This document shows positions 18,391-27,441 of a DNA stretch of 63,959 nt, piece after piece. The stretch spans positions 1 through 63,959 of the forward strand of contig CADAQF010000013.1 in NCBI GenBank assembly GCA_902790015.1. The letters run 5' to 3'. Origin of the DNA: an uncultured Eubacteriales bacterium. Lineage in GTDB: Bacteria > Bacillota > Clostridia > Christensenellales > Aristaeellaceae. The number at the start of each line of letters is the position of its first letter. The first letter of the stretch is position 1. Under the pieces are notes generated by a model that did no database searches, was not told the DNA's origin, and saw only the letters and a list, made by a program, of their open reading frames with translations. The position numbers were made by a program, and so were the translations under genes.

Positions 18391-19839
18391 TCACCTGCCG
18401 ATAAAGGCGTCCAGCTGGCGCTGCAGCTCCGCGGTGATCGTGCGCAGGCCGGCGTCTTCCATGCGGCTCAGCATCTCGGGGATCACCACGTCCGGGTCAG
18501 AGGTGCCGGTGTAGAGCTCCTTGCGGTACTCCTCGATCACCTGCTTGACGGCCAGGCACTCGGTTTCCACGGGGCTCAGGTCAGGAGTAAAGCCCATGGC
18601 GGCGGAAAGGGTAGCATGCTCGTAGTTCGCCATGGTCTTTTCCCACTGATGGATGTCGGTGGGAACTTCCGGGAAGGCGGACGCTTCCAGCGCGCCCAGG
18701 GTGTAGTGGCCCTGCGCGTACGCCTGAACGGCCATGTTGGTCTGGCCCAGCTCGGTCCTGGTCACGGTGCCGTCTTCATTGCGGACATAGTGCTTGCCTT
18801 CGATGCCGTAGCGGGCGGTCTCGCGGTACCACGGGTCGGTGTTCATGAGCTCGATCAGCTTCAGGGCTTCCTGCGGATGCTCGGAGAAGCTGCTCACGGC
18901 GGTCATGGAGCCGCGGATGGAGGAGGTGCTCAGATAAGCGCCGTCATAGCGGGAGATGTAGATGGGCTTCTTGATGACGTTGGCCCACACGGTCTCAGCG
19001 CCGAACCAGCCCTGGCCGGACTGCACGGCGCCCGCCTGCGCGCGGGGCATGGACTCGGTCACGGCGGCGTCGGGGTTGATGTAGCCCTTTTCATACCACT
19101 CGTGGATCTTCTTGACGCGGTTCACCCAACTGGGGATTTCCAGCGCGGACTTTACGGTGTACTGGTCGTCGGTGCCCTGAGCTTCCCAATCCAGGCCGAT
19201 CAGATAGTCCATGTTCAGCCAGTCGGCCAGAGCGTTCTGCCAGGAGGTGATGCCGCCGGAGGACATCTTGAACGGATAATCATCAGGATGGTCGGCCTTG
19301 TAGGCCTCAAAGTAGGGCTCGATGCCTTCGAAGGTGATGTAGCTGTCCTGCTCGAAGCCCTTCTGGTTGAGGAAGTAATCGGTGTCCAGGATCCAGAAGA
19401 CCTCGTAGCCGATGTCCTTCATGTGGGGGATGGCGTAGATATTGCCGTTTACTTTGACGCCTTCCCAGGCCAGATCCACGATGGAATCCTTAAGCGCGGG
19501 GTAGTTGTCCAGATCGGCGGTGATGTCGCGGAACATGCCGGCAGCCACGTTGGTGGCATAGTCGTTCCACCAGTCGCAGGTGAAGGCGATATCGAAATAT
19601 TCGCCTGTCTGCGTGGCCAGAGCGATCTGGGTGTCGGTCATGTACTTGAACTCGCAGGTGACGCCGATCTTTTCGGCGGAATAGGCGTTCAGGGCCGCTT
19701 CCACCTCAGGCCAGTCCATGGGGGCGTCGTTGGTGATGTACATGAACCAGATCAGCTTGACCGGTTCATCGGCGACGGCAAGGCCGCAAACGGAAAGCAG
19801 CATGGCCGCCGCCAGGGTGAGCGCTAGGATTTTCTTCAT
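18391..19839 (-). CDS. ABC transporter sugar-binding protein (LplA/YtcQ type)
   Basis: 482 residues. A Sec signal peptide (about 1-24) ends LSVCGLAVADEP. The cysteine is preceded by valine, so the lipobox is poor and cleavage after AVA is as likely as lipidation. The mature part is a cluster-D binding protein of the extracellular family 1 group with the LplA-like C-terminal region, which has long tryptophan-rich stretches suited to oligosaccharides. It sits behind two LplB/LplC-type permeases and before namZ, so a wall-derived oligosaccharide is the likely ligand (inference). No ATPase gene is nearby; importers of this type usually share an MsmK-like ATPase encoded elsewhere. Confidence 0.9.
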   Translation of the reverse strand: MKKILALTLAAAMLLSVCGLAVADEPVKLIWFMYITNDAPMDWPEVEAALNAYSAEKIGVTCEFKYMTDTQIALATQTGEYFDIAFTCDWWNDYATNVAAGMFRDITADLDNYPALKDSIVDLAWEGVKVNGNIYAIPHMKDIGYEVFWILDTDYFLNQKGFEQDSYITFEGIEPYFEAYKADHPDDYPFKMSSGGITSWQNALADWLNMDYLIGLDWEAQGTDDQYTVKSALEIPSWVNRVKKIHEWYEKGYINPDAAVTESMPRAQAGAVQSGQGWFGAETVWANVIKKPIYISRYDGAYLSTSSIRGSMTAVSSFSEHPQEALKLIELMNTDPWYRETARYGIEGKHYVRNEDGTVTRTELGQTNMAVQAYAQGHYTLGALEASAFPEVPTDIHQWEKTMANYEHATLSAAMGFTPDLSPVETECLAVKQVIEEYRKELYTGTSDPDVVIPEMLSRMEDAGLRTITAELQRQLDAFIGR

Positions 19840-19896
19840 GAAGAAATCCTCCTTTCTTATTTGTTTAAACGGCCGTGGTCGTTTAAATTCGGGCGG

Positions 19897-20862
19897 TTAT
19901 CCCTTCACGGCGCCTATGGTGAGGCCGGAAATGAAGTATTTCTGGAAGAAGGGATAGGAGAACATGATGGGCACCACGGCGATGACGACGATGGCCATGC
20001 GCATGGTCTCGCTGGGCAGGACGTTAGTGTTGGCGGACATGGCCATATCGTTGTTGGCCAGGTACTGGATGTTCCTTTCGATGTTCACCAGCACGTACTG
20101 CAGCGGGAACAGGTCGTGCATGTTGCTTTCGATGTAGAGGCTCGCCTGATACCAGTCGTTCCAGTAGGCGAAGGTCAGAAACAGGGCGATGGTGGCCAGC
20201 GCCGGCAGGGAAATGGGCAGCACCAGCTGGACGAATATGCGCAATTGGCTCGCGCCGTCCATCTTGCCGGATTCGATGATCTCGTCCGGAACGGTGGTCT
20301 GGAAGAACGTGCGCATGATGATCACATAGAAGCTTGAGCAGGCCAGCGGCAGGATGATCGCCCAGTAGGTGTTTTTAAGCCCCAGCAGCTGCACGTTGAC
20401 CACATACGTGGACAAAAGGCCGCCGTGAAAGATCATGGGAATAAAAATCAGCGTGGTGTAGAGGTTCCTCAGCTTGAAATTCCTTCGGGAAAGGACGTAG
20501 CCCATGGTGGAGATCAGGGTCAGGCCCAGCAGCGTCCCCACCACCGTGATGCCCACGGAGGTCAGAAACGCCAGCACCACCGTGGGGATGCCCCTGGTGT
20601 TCCTGAGATGCCAGACATACCGATAGGCTTCGATGGACCATTCCACCGGGCGGAAGCTGTAGCCGACCTGCTTGATGGAGTCCTCCGAGGAGAAGGAAAT
20701 GACGATGACGAAAACCACCGGCACGATGCAGATCAGGGCCAGCAGGATAAAAAGCGCGCTGTAGGCCGCGTTGGTGCCGGGCTTCAGGGCGTTGAAGCGC
20801 AGCATGCCGCTGCCGGTCTCGCGAGTCCCGGAGGAAAGCTGGCTGCTGGGTTTTTCAGACAT
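19897..20862 (-). CDS. ABC sugar transporter permease (LplC/YtcP type)
   Basis: 321 residues with six membrane helices. The EAA loop that contacts the ATPase reads DEIIESGKMDGASQLRIF, close to the family pattern EAAxxDGA. The end GLTIGAVKG is characteristic of LplC/YtcP permeases. The N-terminal 40 residues are a polar extension. It is separated by 17 bases from the upstream permease and by 57 from the binding-protein gene. The two permeases would form the heterodimeric channel for the binding protein at 18391. Confidence 0.93.
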   Translation of the reverse strand: MSEKPSSQLSSGTRETGSGMLRFNALKPGTNAAYSALFILLALICIVPVVFVIVISFSSEDSIKQVGYSFRPVEWSIEAYRYVWHLRNTRGIPTVVLAFLTSVGITVVGTLLGLTLISTMGYVLSRRNFKLRNLYTTLIFIPMIFHGGLLSTYVVNVQLLGLKNTYWAIILPLACSSFYVIIMRTFFQTTVPDEIIESGKMDGASQLRIFVQLVLPISLPALATIALFLTFAYWNDWYQASLYIESNMHDLFPLQYVLVNIERNIQYLANNDMAMSANTNVLPSETMRMAIVVIAVVPIMFSYPFFQKYFISGLTIGAVKG

Positions 20863-20879
20863 ACTCTTTCCTCCTTTCC

Positions 20880-21872
20880 TCAGAACAGGGCGCTCTCATT
20901 GTCGACCTTGCGGACGATCGCGTTGGCGGCGATCATCGTAAGGCAGCCAAGGACAGACTGCAGGAAGCCTGCCGCCGAAATATAGCCGTAAACCGGGCGG
21001 GGATTGTTGAACATGGAATTGTACACGTACACATCCAGCGTCAGGTAAACGCTGGTCAGGGAGCTTGAATTGCGGGTGGCGCGGTAGAACAGGCCGAAGT
21101 CCGAATTGAATATCTTGCCGATAGCCATGATGAACATGATGATCATGATGGTCTTGAGCATCGGCAGGGTGATGTATTTGGTCTGCTGCCACTTGGACGC
21201 GCCGTCGATCATGGCGGCCTCGTACAGCGACTCGTCAATGCCCTTGATGGAGCTTAAGTATACCACCATGCTGTAGCCTATGGTCTTCCATACGTGCAGG
21301 AAGATCAGGAAGAAGGGCCAGTAGTCCCTGGCGTCCGCCTGATACCATTTGACGGTGTTCAGGCCCAATTTGGCAAGCGTGCGGTTGATCAGGCCGTTGT
21401 CGGTGGACAGAAAGGCAAACACGAAATAGCCCACGACCACCCAGCTCAGGAAATGGGGAAGGAACATGGCCGTCTGCGTCACCATGGCCAGCTTCTGGCT
21501 GTGCAGGTGGCTGATCATGATGGCCAGGGTGACCGGCAGCACGACACCGAGGATAATGAAAATGATATTGTACCCGATGGTGTTGCGGAACATGTTGATG
21601 GTCGTGGCCTTGTTATTGGCAAACAGAAAGCGGAAATTCTCCAGCCCGCTCCATTTGCTGTTGTAAAAAAGGCTCCACAAAAAGCCCTTGCCGGGCGCCA
21701 CGCGGTACTGCTTGAACGCGATGATCAGCCCGAACATGGGCAGATAGCAGAACAGCAGATACCACGTCACCGTCGGCAGGGACAGGAAAAACAGCTGGAG
21801 GTCGTCCAGCGTGAAGCGCGGCTTTTTCCTCTTCCCGTCCGCCTTTGGCCTGATGACAGCGTTATTCTTCAA
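20880..21872 (-). CDS. ABC sugar transporter permease (LplB/YteP type)
   Basis: 330 residues, six membrane helices. The N-terminal segment with FSLPTVTWYLLFCYLPMFG-like spacing and AFKQYRVAPGKGFLWS is typical of LplB. The EAA loop is SLYEAAMIDGASKWQQ. It ends with KVDNESALF, a common terminus of this subfamily. It is the first gene of the transporter part of the operon. About 170 bases separate it from the glycosidase gene upstream, with an AT-rich leader containing TTGACT and TGTAAT (15-bp spacing) that could be a weak promoter on the minus strand. Confidence 0.93.
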   Translation of the reverse strand: MKNNAVIRPKADGKRKKPRFTLDDLQLFFLSLPTVTWYLLFCYLPMFGLIIAFKQYRVAPGKGFLWSLFYNSKWSGLENFRFLFANNKATTINMFRNTIGYNIIFIILGVVLPVTLAIMISHLHSQKLAMVTQTAMFLPHFLSWVVVGYFVFAFLSTDNGLINRTLAKLGLNTVKWYQADARDYWPFFLIFLHVWKTIGYSMVVYLSSIKGIDESLYEAAMIDGASKWQQTKYITLPMLKTIMIIMFIMAIGKIFNSDFGLFYRATRNSSSLTSVYLTLDVYVYNSMFNNPRPVYGYISAAGFLQSVLGCLTMIAANAIVRKVDNESALF

Positions 21873-22043
21873 TATGATCCTGCTTTCTTGTCGGTTCCGT
21901 TTGAAAACAGATATGGAATATGGAAAAAAACTAAAAAAACAATCCCGAACAGTTTTGACTTTACCCTTAGGCTTAAATTACACCATTTTGGACAAAAAGT
22001 CAACTGTCCGGCACTGTTTTTTGCGGTAAATGCGATATATATC

Positions 22044-23720
22044 CTATTCTGTTTTCCCGATGCCCAGCAGCTCCGCCTGACCGCGCAGGTGGGCGGAATA
22101 GGTGTTCTGGTTCAGAAGCTCTCCCATAAACGTCATGGAGGATGTGCCGCCGCCGTCCAGGTTGAACGCGAGGACACACTTTTTTTCCCGCATGAGCTCA
22201 GACAGCCTGAGCAAAGTGCAGCCCTTGGAGGCCTTCGTCCTTCCTTCCACCATGACGGCGACATAATGGCCGATCTCCGCCATGCCCAGCGCCGTGCGCG
22301 GGTCGTTTCCCAGCTTTTTGCTGATCCTTTCGGCCTGGGGGGTGATCTGCCCGTCTTTAAGGAGTATGGGGCCAAAGCAGAGCACGTCCGACGCGCCCTG
22401 CTTTTTTAAGGCTTTGGCGGTCGTGCCGTTGTAATCGTATACCTCCATCCGCCCGTCGGGATAAAGCGCCATCAGGTCCCTGTTGGGCACGATGCTCACT
22501 TCCTTGCGCGCGGGGTCGTCATAAAGGATTTCTCCGCCGCGCAGTATCACGCCCACGGACATGACCTTGCGGCGGGCGTTGCGCAGCACCCGGTACAGGT
22601 AGTAATCCGTATTGAGCGAAAAGACCAGCCCGTTTTCCCGGGCGATCACCTCCGGCTCAGTCCGTTCGCGTATGTTCATATCGCCCTGATGATAATACGT
22701 TTTCAGGTATTCGGAGGATCCGGGCCGCACGTATATATCCGCTTCGTACCAAAGCAGGGGCTGGGTCTTTTTCTGCGTGTCGGTCTTGCGGACGATCTCT
22801 ATGCGCAGATCGGGGCTGGCATACAGCCACAGGCCCGTTTCCCGGTCGGCCAGGGAAAAGGGCGCTTCGCCCTGCGGGAGGAAGCCTTCCTCAGTAAGCG
22901 CCGGGAAGAGGGCTTCATACCCCGTGCCGGCTGATAGAAAGGCAGCGTTACGCTTTTGTGCTTCCAGGAGATCGGCCGTTTCGTCCCGGGGCTCGGGCTG
23001 GGAGGGCTCGGGCAGGGAAAGGACGTAAGGGTCCTCCCTGGTGCCGAGACCTGACATGATCTGCGCGTCCTCGAGTTTAAGCTGCACCATCGGGCGTACG
23101 CCCTGCCCTTCGTGCCACACGCCCAGATAGCCCCATCTCCCCTCCTGTATGACGCGGCGGTGGGCCTTTTCGTGGTTGGGGCTCAGCGTTTTCGTCCAAT
23201 AGGGAGAATGGCCGGTGCCGCCCTGGTAGACCTGCAGCCCGTTTTCCGCGGCGTATGCCGTGCCGCGCGCGCAGCGGCTGTCGTCGGTCGAAAAGCCGTA
23301 GCGGGGGTTTTTAAGGTCCTCCGCGTCGGGCAGGGATACCAGCGCCCGGTCCATCTGGCGGGCGAGGGCGTTCTGTTCGGCCCAGGAAAAGGCGGCTTTA
23401 AGGAATTCGCCGTTCAGGTATTCGTAAAGCTCGGACTGTTCCCACCCTGGGTAGGTGTTCTGCTGTACGTCCACCCGCGCGGAAAAAAGGATCCTGTCGC
23501 TTAAAAGCAGCGCCGAAGCGTGATCCGTCAGGAGCACCCGCCACAGGATCGGGCGGACGGTCTCATCCGCGTCAGTCGGAAAGCGGCCCAGCAGAACGTA
23601 GTCCCAGGCGCCTTCGTCCGCGCGGTAGGAGTGAAGCGCCGGTCCTTCCGCGCGGGCGGGCAGGAAGAAAAGCAGCAGCGCGAAAAGCGCCGGCAGCGCC
23701 TTTTTTGCCTTTTTCAGCAT
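22044..23720 (-). CDS. Secreted DUF6273 + phosphodiester glycosidase (NAGPA) protein, copy 3
   Basis: 558 residues: signal peptide (1-25, ending PARAEG), a DUF6273-like domain to about 245 (VLLGRFPT..RPILWRVL, LLSDRILF, YWTKTLSPNH, GVRPMV), a short linker, then a phosphodiester glycosidase domain (about 370-558) with GHYVAVMVEGRTKASKG and the family signature FNLDGGGTSSMTFMG. The human relative, the uncovering enzyme NAGPA, removes GlcNAc from a GlcNAc-phosphate diester. Bacterial members are thought to act on sugar-phosphate diesters of the envelope. ATG 23720 is preferred to the TTG at 23726 because GGAGG lies 8 bases before it. Last of three tandem paralogues. Confidence 0.88.
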   Translation of the reverse strand: MLKKAKKALPALFALLLFFLPARAEGPALHSYRADEGAWDYVLLGRFPTDADETVRPILWRVLLTDHASALLLSDRILFSARVDVQQNTYPGWEQSELYEYLNGEFLKAAFSWAEQNALARQMDRALVSLPDAEDLKNPRYGFSTDDSRCARGTAYAAENGLQVYQGGTGHSPYWTKTLSPNHEKAHRRVIQEGRWGYLGVWHEGQGVRPMVQLKLEDAQIMSGLGTREDPYVLSLPEPSQPEPRDETADLLEAQKRNAAFLSAGTGYEALFPALTEEGFLPQGEAPFSLADRETGLWLYASPDLRIEIVRKTDTQKKTQPLLWYEADIYVRPGSSEYLKTYYHQGDMNIRERTEPEVIARENGLVFSLNTDYYLYRVLRNARRKVMSVGVILRGGEILYDDPARKEVSIVPNRDLMALYPDGRMEVYDYNGTTAKALKKQGASDVLCFGPILLKDGQITPQAERISKKLGNDPRTALGMAEIGHYVAVMVEGRTKASKGCTLLRLSELMREKKCVLAFNLDGGGTSSMTFMGELLNQNTYSAHLRGQAELLGIGKTE

Positions 23721-23743
23721 GGGCAATGCCTCCGCGTATACGT

Positions 23744-25579
23744 TCAGTGTACGTTTTCCGAAATGCCGATGCCCAGCACCTCGTTCTGCTTGCGGTTCTG
23801 AACGGAATAGGTGTTTTCGTTGAGGTAGTCGCCCATGAATATCATGGAGGCGGTGCCGCCGCCGTCCAGGTTGAAGGCCACGGTGCAGCCCTTCTTAAGG
23901 AACAGGTCGGCCAGGTAGGTCAGCTGGCAGCCGACGGACGCCTTGGTGCGGCCCTCCACCATGATGGCCACGTAATGGCCGTTTTCCACCATGCCGATGG
24001 CGGAGCGGGGGTTATTGTTGCCCCGGGCGCCGATGCGCAGCGCCTGCTCGGTGACCTCGCCGTCCCGCACCAGCACCGGGCCAAAGCAGAAAACGTCATA
24101 GGCGCCCTGCGCTTTAAGTTCTTCTGCGCCCGGCCCGTTATAGTCGTACGCTTCCATCCGGCCGTCGGGGAATAGGGCGATATAATCCCGGTTGGGGATG
24201 TTGTTGGCGGCCTTTTTGGCCGGGTCGTCATAAAACGCTTCGCCGCCGCGCAGCACCACGCCCACGGTCATCGTCCTTTTCTTGGCGTTGCGCAGCACGC
24301 GGTAATAATACCAGTCCGTGTTCAGGGCGAACACCAGGTGATTCTGCCGGGCGATGTCGGCGGTTTCGGCCAGCTTTTTCGTTTTGGGGTTCTGTTCGTT
24401 GAAATAGGCCCGGATGAAGTCGCCCGAACCGGGGCGCACGAACAGGTCCGCCTCGAACCAGCGTTTGGGCTGATTCTTTTTGCTGGTGTCGGTCTTGCGG
24501 ACGATCTCGATCCTCAGATCGGGATTGGCGTACAGCCACAGGCCTTTTTCGGCGTCGGCGTAGACGAATTCCTCCGACCCGGCGGGCAGAAAGCCCTCTT
24601 CGGTGAGCGCCGGGAAAAGGGAGGCGTATTCCGTGGCGGCTATGGTCGAAACAGGGGTTGAAAGGGGGGCGCCGGTGACGGGTGCCCGGTCTTCGTCAGC
24701 AGGATCGTCCGCTGAAGCGGCATCTTCGGAAGATTCGCTTTCGGCTGTGCCGGTTTCATCTTCGGGGAGGCCGGAGTCCGTCTGGCCGGAAGGGACAGAT
24801 GTATCCGGGGCCGTCTGCGGGGCCTCTTCCTGTGGGGCGGAGGGGGAAGCCCCCTGCGGCTCAGGACTTCCCGGCAGGGCCAGCACATAGGGGCCCTCCT
24901 CCGTGCCGCTGCCCAGGGGGATCAGCAGGTCGGCAAGAGACAGCAGGATTATCGGCCGGACGCCGATCTCCTCCCGGCTGACGCCCAGGTAGCCCAGCAC
25001 GCCCTCGTCCATCACCCGGCGCTGGGCGTTTTTATGGTTGGGGCTGGGCGTTTTGGTCCAGTAGGGGGAATCCTTGCGGGAGCCGCTGTATACCTGCAGG
25101 CCGTTGGCCCGCGCATAATCCGTTCCCTGCGCGCGGCGGGCGTGGTCGTCCACAAAGCCGTAGGCGCGGTTCCTCAGGTCTTCCACCGAGGGAAGGGACA
25201 CCAGCGCGCCGTCTTCCTGTGAAAGCAGCGCGTCCTGTTCGGCCTGTGAAAAGGCGGACGAAAGGAATTCGCTGTTGAGCGCTTCATACAGTTCCGAGGA
25301 TTCCCAGCCGGTGTAAGAGCCTTCATCCCCATCCACCCGGGCTGCAAAAAGCACCCTGTCGCTCAAAAGCAGGACGCTGTCCTCCGCGACGGAAAGCACC
25401 CGCCAGATGATCGGCTCCCGCGTGCCGTCGGCCTTTGAGGGCGTGCTGCCGAAGGATACGTAGGTCCATTTTTTCCCCTTGCTCTGGTAGGGAAGGAGGG
25501 CGTTTTCCGCCGATGAAAGCCCGGCTGACAGGAGGGTGAGCACAGCCAGCGCCAGGCATAAAGCTTTTTTGAACATCAT
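23744..25579 (-). CDS. Secreted DUF6273 + phosphodiester glycosidase (NAGPA) protein, copy 2
   Basis: 611 residues with the same layout as its neighbours. It has a signal peptide (to about residue 25), a DUF6273-like domain (about 30-235), a long low-complexity Pro/Ser/Glu/Asp linker (about 240-325), then the NAGPA domain with GHYVAIMVEGRTKASVG and FNLDGGGTASMIFMG. The acidic linker probably spaces the two domains at the cell surface. An ATG three bases in (25576) fits the GGAGG site slightly better. It begins 17 bases after the stop side of copy 1 and ends 23 bases before copy 3, so the three are one transcript. Confidence 0.88.
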   Translation of the reverse strand: MMFKKALCLALAVLTLLSAGLSSAENALLPYQSKGKKWTYVSFGSTPSKADGTREPIIWRVLSVAEDSVLLLSDRVLFAARVDGDEGSYTGWESSELYEALNSEFLSSAFSQAEQDALLSQEDGALVSLPSVEDLRNRAYGFVDDHARRAQGTDYARANGLQVYSGSRKDSPYWTKTPSPNHKNAQRRVMDEGVLGYLGVSREEIGVRPIILLSLADLLIPLGSGTEEGPYVLALPGSPEPQGASPSAPQEEAPQTAPDTSVPSGQTDSGLPEDETGTAESESSEDAASADDPADEDRAPVTGAPLSTPVSTIAATEYASLFPALTEEGFLPAGSEEFVYADAEKGLWLYANPDLRIEIVRKTDTSKKNQPKRWFEADLFVRPGSGDFIRAYFNEQNPKTKKLAETADIARQNHLVFALNTDWYYYRVLRNAKKRTMTVGVVLRGGEAFYDDPAKKAANNIPNRDYIALFPDGRMEAYDYNGPGAEELKAQGAYDVFCFGPVLVRDGEVTEQALRIGARGNNNPRSAIGMVENGHYVAIMVEGRTKASVGCQLTYLADLFLKKGCTVAFNLDGGGTASMIFMGDYLNENTYSVQNRKQNEVLGIGISENVH

Positions 25580-25600
25580 ATTCCTCCGCGAGGGATTTAA

Positions 25601-27310
25601 TCATTGAATCAGACCGGTCTCGCCGATGCCCAGCACCTCGTTTTGCTGGCGGTTCTGGGAAGCCGCCTTGTTTTCCGTCAGGTATTCGCCCATGAAGATC
25701 AGGTTGGCGGCGCCGCCGCCGTTGAGGTTATAGGCGGTCAGGCAGCCGCGCTGGGCGAAGAGATCGGCGAATTCTGCCAGCTTCATGCCGACGGAAACCT
25801 TCGTCCCGCCCTCTACGGCGATGGCCACATAGCGGCCGGGGGACACCATGCCGATGCCGCTGCGGGGGTTTTCGCCCTGGCGGTCCGATATTTTGCGGGC
25901 CTGGTCGGTCAAAAGCCCGTCTTTAAGCAGCACCGGCCCGAAGCAGAGCGCTTCATAGGCGCCCTGCGCCAGGAGCTCCTGTCCGGAAATGGCGTTATAG
26001 TCGAAGGGTTCCATCCGGCCGTCCGGGAAAAGGGCGAGTATATCCCGGGTGGGCAGGGTGCTCATGGCCTTCTTGGCCGGGTCGTCATACAGCACCCGCC
26101 CGTCCCGCAGCACCACGCCCACGGACATGGTGTATTTTTTCCGGTTCCGCTGCACGCGGTAATAATACCAGTCCCCGTTCAGTGCCAGCACCAGGCGGTT
26201 TTTTTGCGCGATGTCCGCCTCGTCCATAAGCTCGGCTGTTTCGGGATCGCCGTCGGGATAATAGTTTTTAAGCAGCATGTCCGCACCCTCGCGGACAAAT
26301 ATTTCGGCCTCCAGCCAGCGCTTGGGCTTTTTCTTTTTTGTGGTGTCGGCCTTTCGGACGATCTCCACCCGAAGCGAGTCGCTCGCGTACAGCCACAGGC
26401 CCTCTTCCGGGTCTGAATGGACGAACTCGGGCTCGCCCTCGGGCAAAAAGCCCGCTTCGGTAAGCGTAGGGAACAGGGAGGCATATTCGCTGGGGAACAC
26501 GCGCGGCGTTTCAGGCGCGTTTGACGGGAGCGCGGGGGAAAGGGCAGGCGCCTCCGTGGGGCTTAGAGTGGGGTCGGGCGTCAGAGCGGGCGCGGGCGTC
26601 CGGGTGGGCCGGGGCGTCGGGGCGATGCGCTGAGCGCGGGAGGAGGCTTCAGGCGGAAGCACCTGATAGGGCGACGGCGCGCTGCCGTCGCCGGAAACGA
26701 CCGCCAGCTTTTCCAGGCTCAAAAGCACCATGGGCCTGACCCCGATGTTTTTAACCGTGACGGAAAGGTCCGAAAACGCGCCCTGCGCCGTCACGCGGAT
26801 CAGGGCGTCCCCGTTGCGGCCGGATTCGGTGCGCGTCCAGTAAGGGGCCAGATCCTCTCCGTAAAGGCCGCCTGAAAAGGCGGACGCCGTGCCGCGCGCG
26901 GCGCGCTCCTCGTCGGACAGCGATGTAAGCAGTTCTTTTGAAGGCAGGGAAATGAGCGCCAGATCCTCCCCGTACATCAGGGCTGCCTGCTCGTCTTCAG
27001 AAAAGGAATCCGTCAGAAAGGGACCGTTGAGCAGGGCATACAAAGAGCAGCCCTCCCAGCCGGGAAAGGGGGACGAACCGTCCTGCGCGGGGGAAGAAAA
27101 CAGCACCTCCTCGCTCAGAAGGACCGCCCGGTCCTTGTCAAGGGAGATCACGCGCCACAGGATGGGCAGGACGTTTCCCTCCTCCCGCATCGCGCCGAAG
27201 GTCAGATAATCCCCCCGGGAGAGCGAAGGATACTGCCCTTCAGCCGCGGCGCAGGCGCAGCACAGCGTCATCAGGCCCGCCAGCAGCAGGCACAGCGCAC
27301 TTTTTTTCAT
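25601..27310 (-). CDS. Secreted DUF6273 + phosphodiester glycosidase (NAGPA) protein, copy 1
   Basis: 569 residues from the ATG at 27310, which is 8 bases behind GGAGG; an upstream in-frame ATG at 27337 lacks a site. Signal peptide with several cysteines (LMTLCCACAAAEG), DUF6273-like domain (about 30-210), a Thr/Pro/Arg linker with repeated PTP/PAL units (about 215-270), and the NAGPA domain with GRYVAIAVEGGTKVSVG and YNLNGGGAANLIFMG. In the signature the usual NLDGGG has become NLNGGG, and EGRT has become EGGT. This copy may therefore be altered in activity. First gene behind the minus-strand promoter at 27358-27386. Confidence 0.88.
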   Translation of the reverse strand: MKKSALCLLLAGLMTLCCACAAAEGQYPSLSRGDYLTFGAMREEGNVLPILWRVISLDKDRAVLLSEEVLFSSPAQDGSSPFPGWEGCSLYALLNGPFLTDSFSEDEQAALMYGEDLALISLPSKELLTSLSDEERAARGTASAFSGGLYGEDLAPYWTRTESGRNGDALIRVTAQGAFSDLSVTVKNIGVRPMVLLSLEKLAVVSGDGSAPSPYQVLPPEASSRAQRIAPTPRPTRTPAPALTPDPTLSPTEAPALSPALPSNAPETPRVFPSEYASLFPTLTEAGFLPEGEPEFVHSDPEEGLWLYASDSLRVEIVRKADTTKKKKPKRWLEAEIFVREGADMLLKNYYPDGDPETAELMDEADIAQKNRLVLALNGDWYYYRVQRNRKKYTMSVGVVLRDGRVLYDDPAKKAMSTLPTRDILALFPDGRMEPFDYNAISGQELLAQGAYEALCFGPVLLKDGLLTDQARKISDRQGENPRSGIGMVSPGRYVAIAVEGGTKVSVGMKLAEFADLFAQRGCLTAYNLNGGGAANLIFMGEYLTENKAASQNRQQNEVLGIGETGLIQ

Positions 27311-27357
27311 TCCGTTTTCCTCCAGCCGTTTTGCCAAAGTCCCCTGGACTCCATTCG

Positions 27358-27386
27358 ATTATACCCGCGCGGCCGGGCTATTGCAA
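27358..27386 (-). promoter_or_regulatory. Minus-strand promoter of the glycosidase/transporter locus
   Basis: On the minus strand TTGCAA (27381-27386), 17-bp spacer, perfect TATAAT (27358-27363), giving a start near 27351 and a leader of about 40 bases to the ATG at 27310. Confidence 0.75.
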
Positions 27387-27406
27387 GGAAAAAAACGTAA
27401 AAATGC

Positions 27407-27436
27407 TTGTGCGCCCCAGCGGTTATTTGATACAAT
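27407..27436 (+). promoter_or_regulatory. Plus-strand promoter of the secreted orphan gene
   Basis: TTGTGC at 27407-27412, 18-bp spacer, TACAAT at 27431-27436; start near 27442. It is divergent from the promoter at 27358-27386, the two -35 boxes being about 20 bases apart, so one regulator could serve both. Confidence 0.6.
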
Positions 27437-27441
27437 AAAAA

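Noticed and set aside
21873..22043. Riboswitch upstream of the permease genes
   Set aside because: The AT-rich leader shows only weak A-T helices and no repeated or interleaved pairing; nothing matches a known class.
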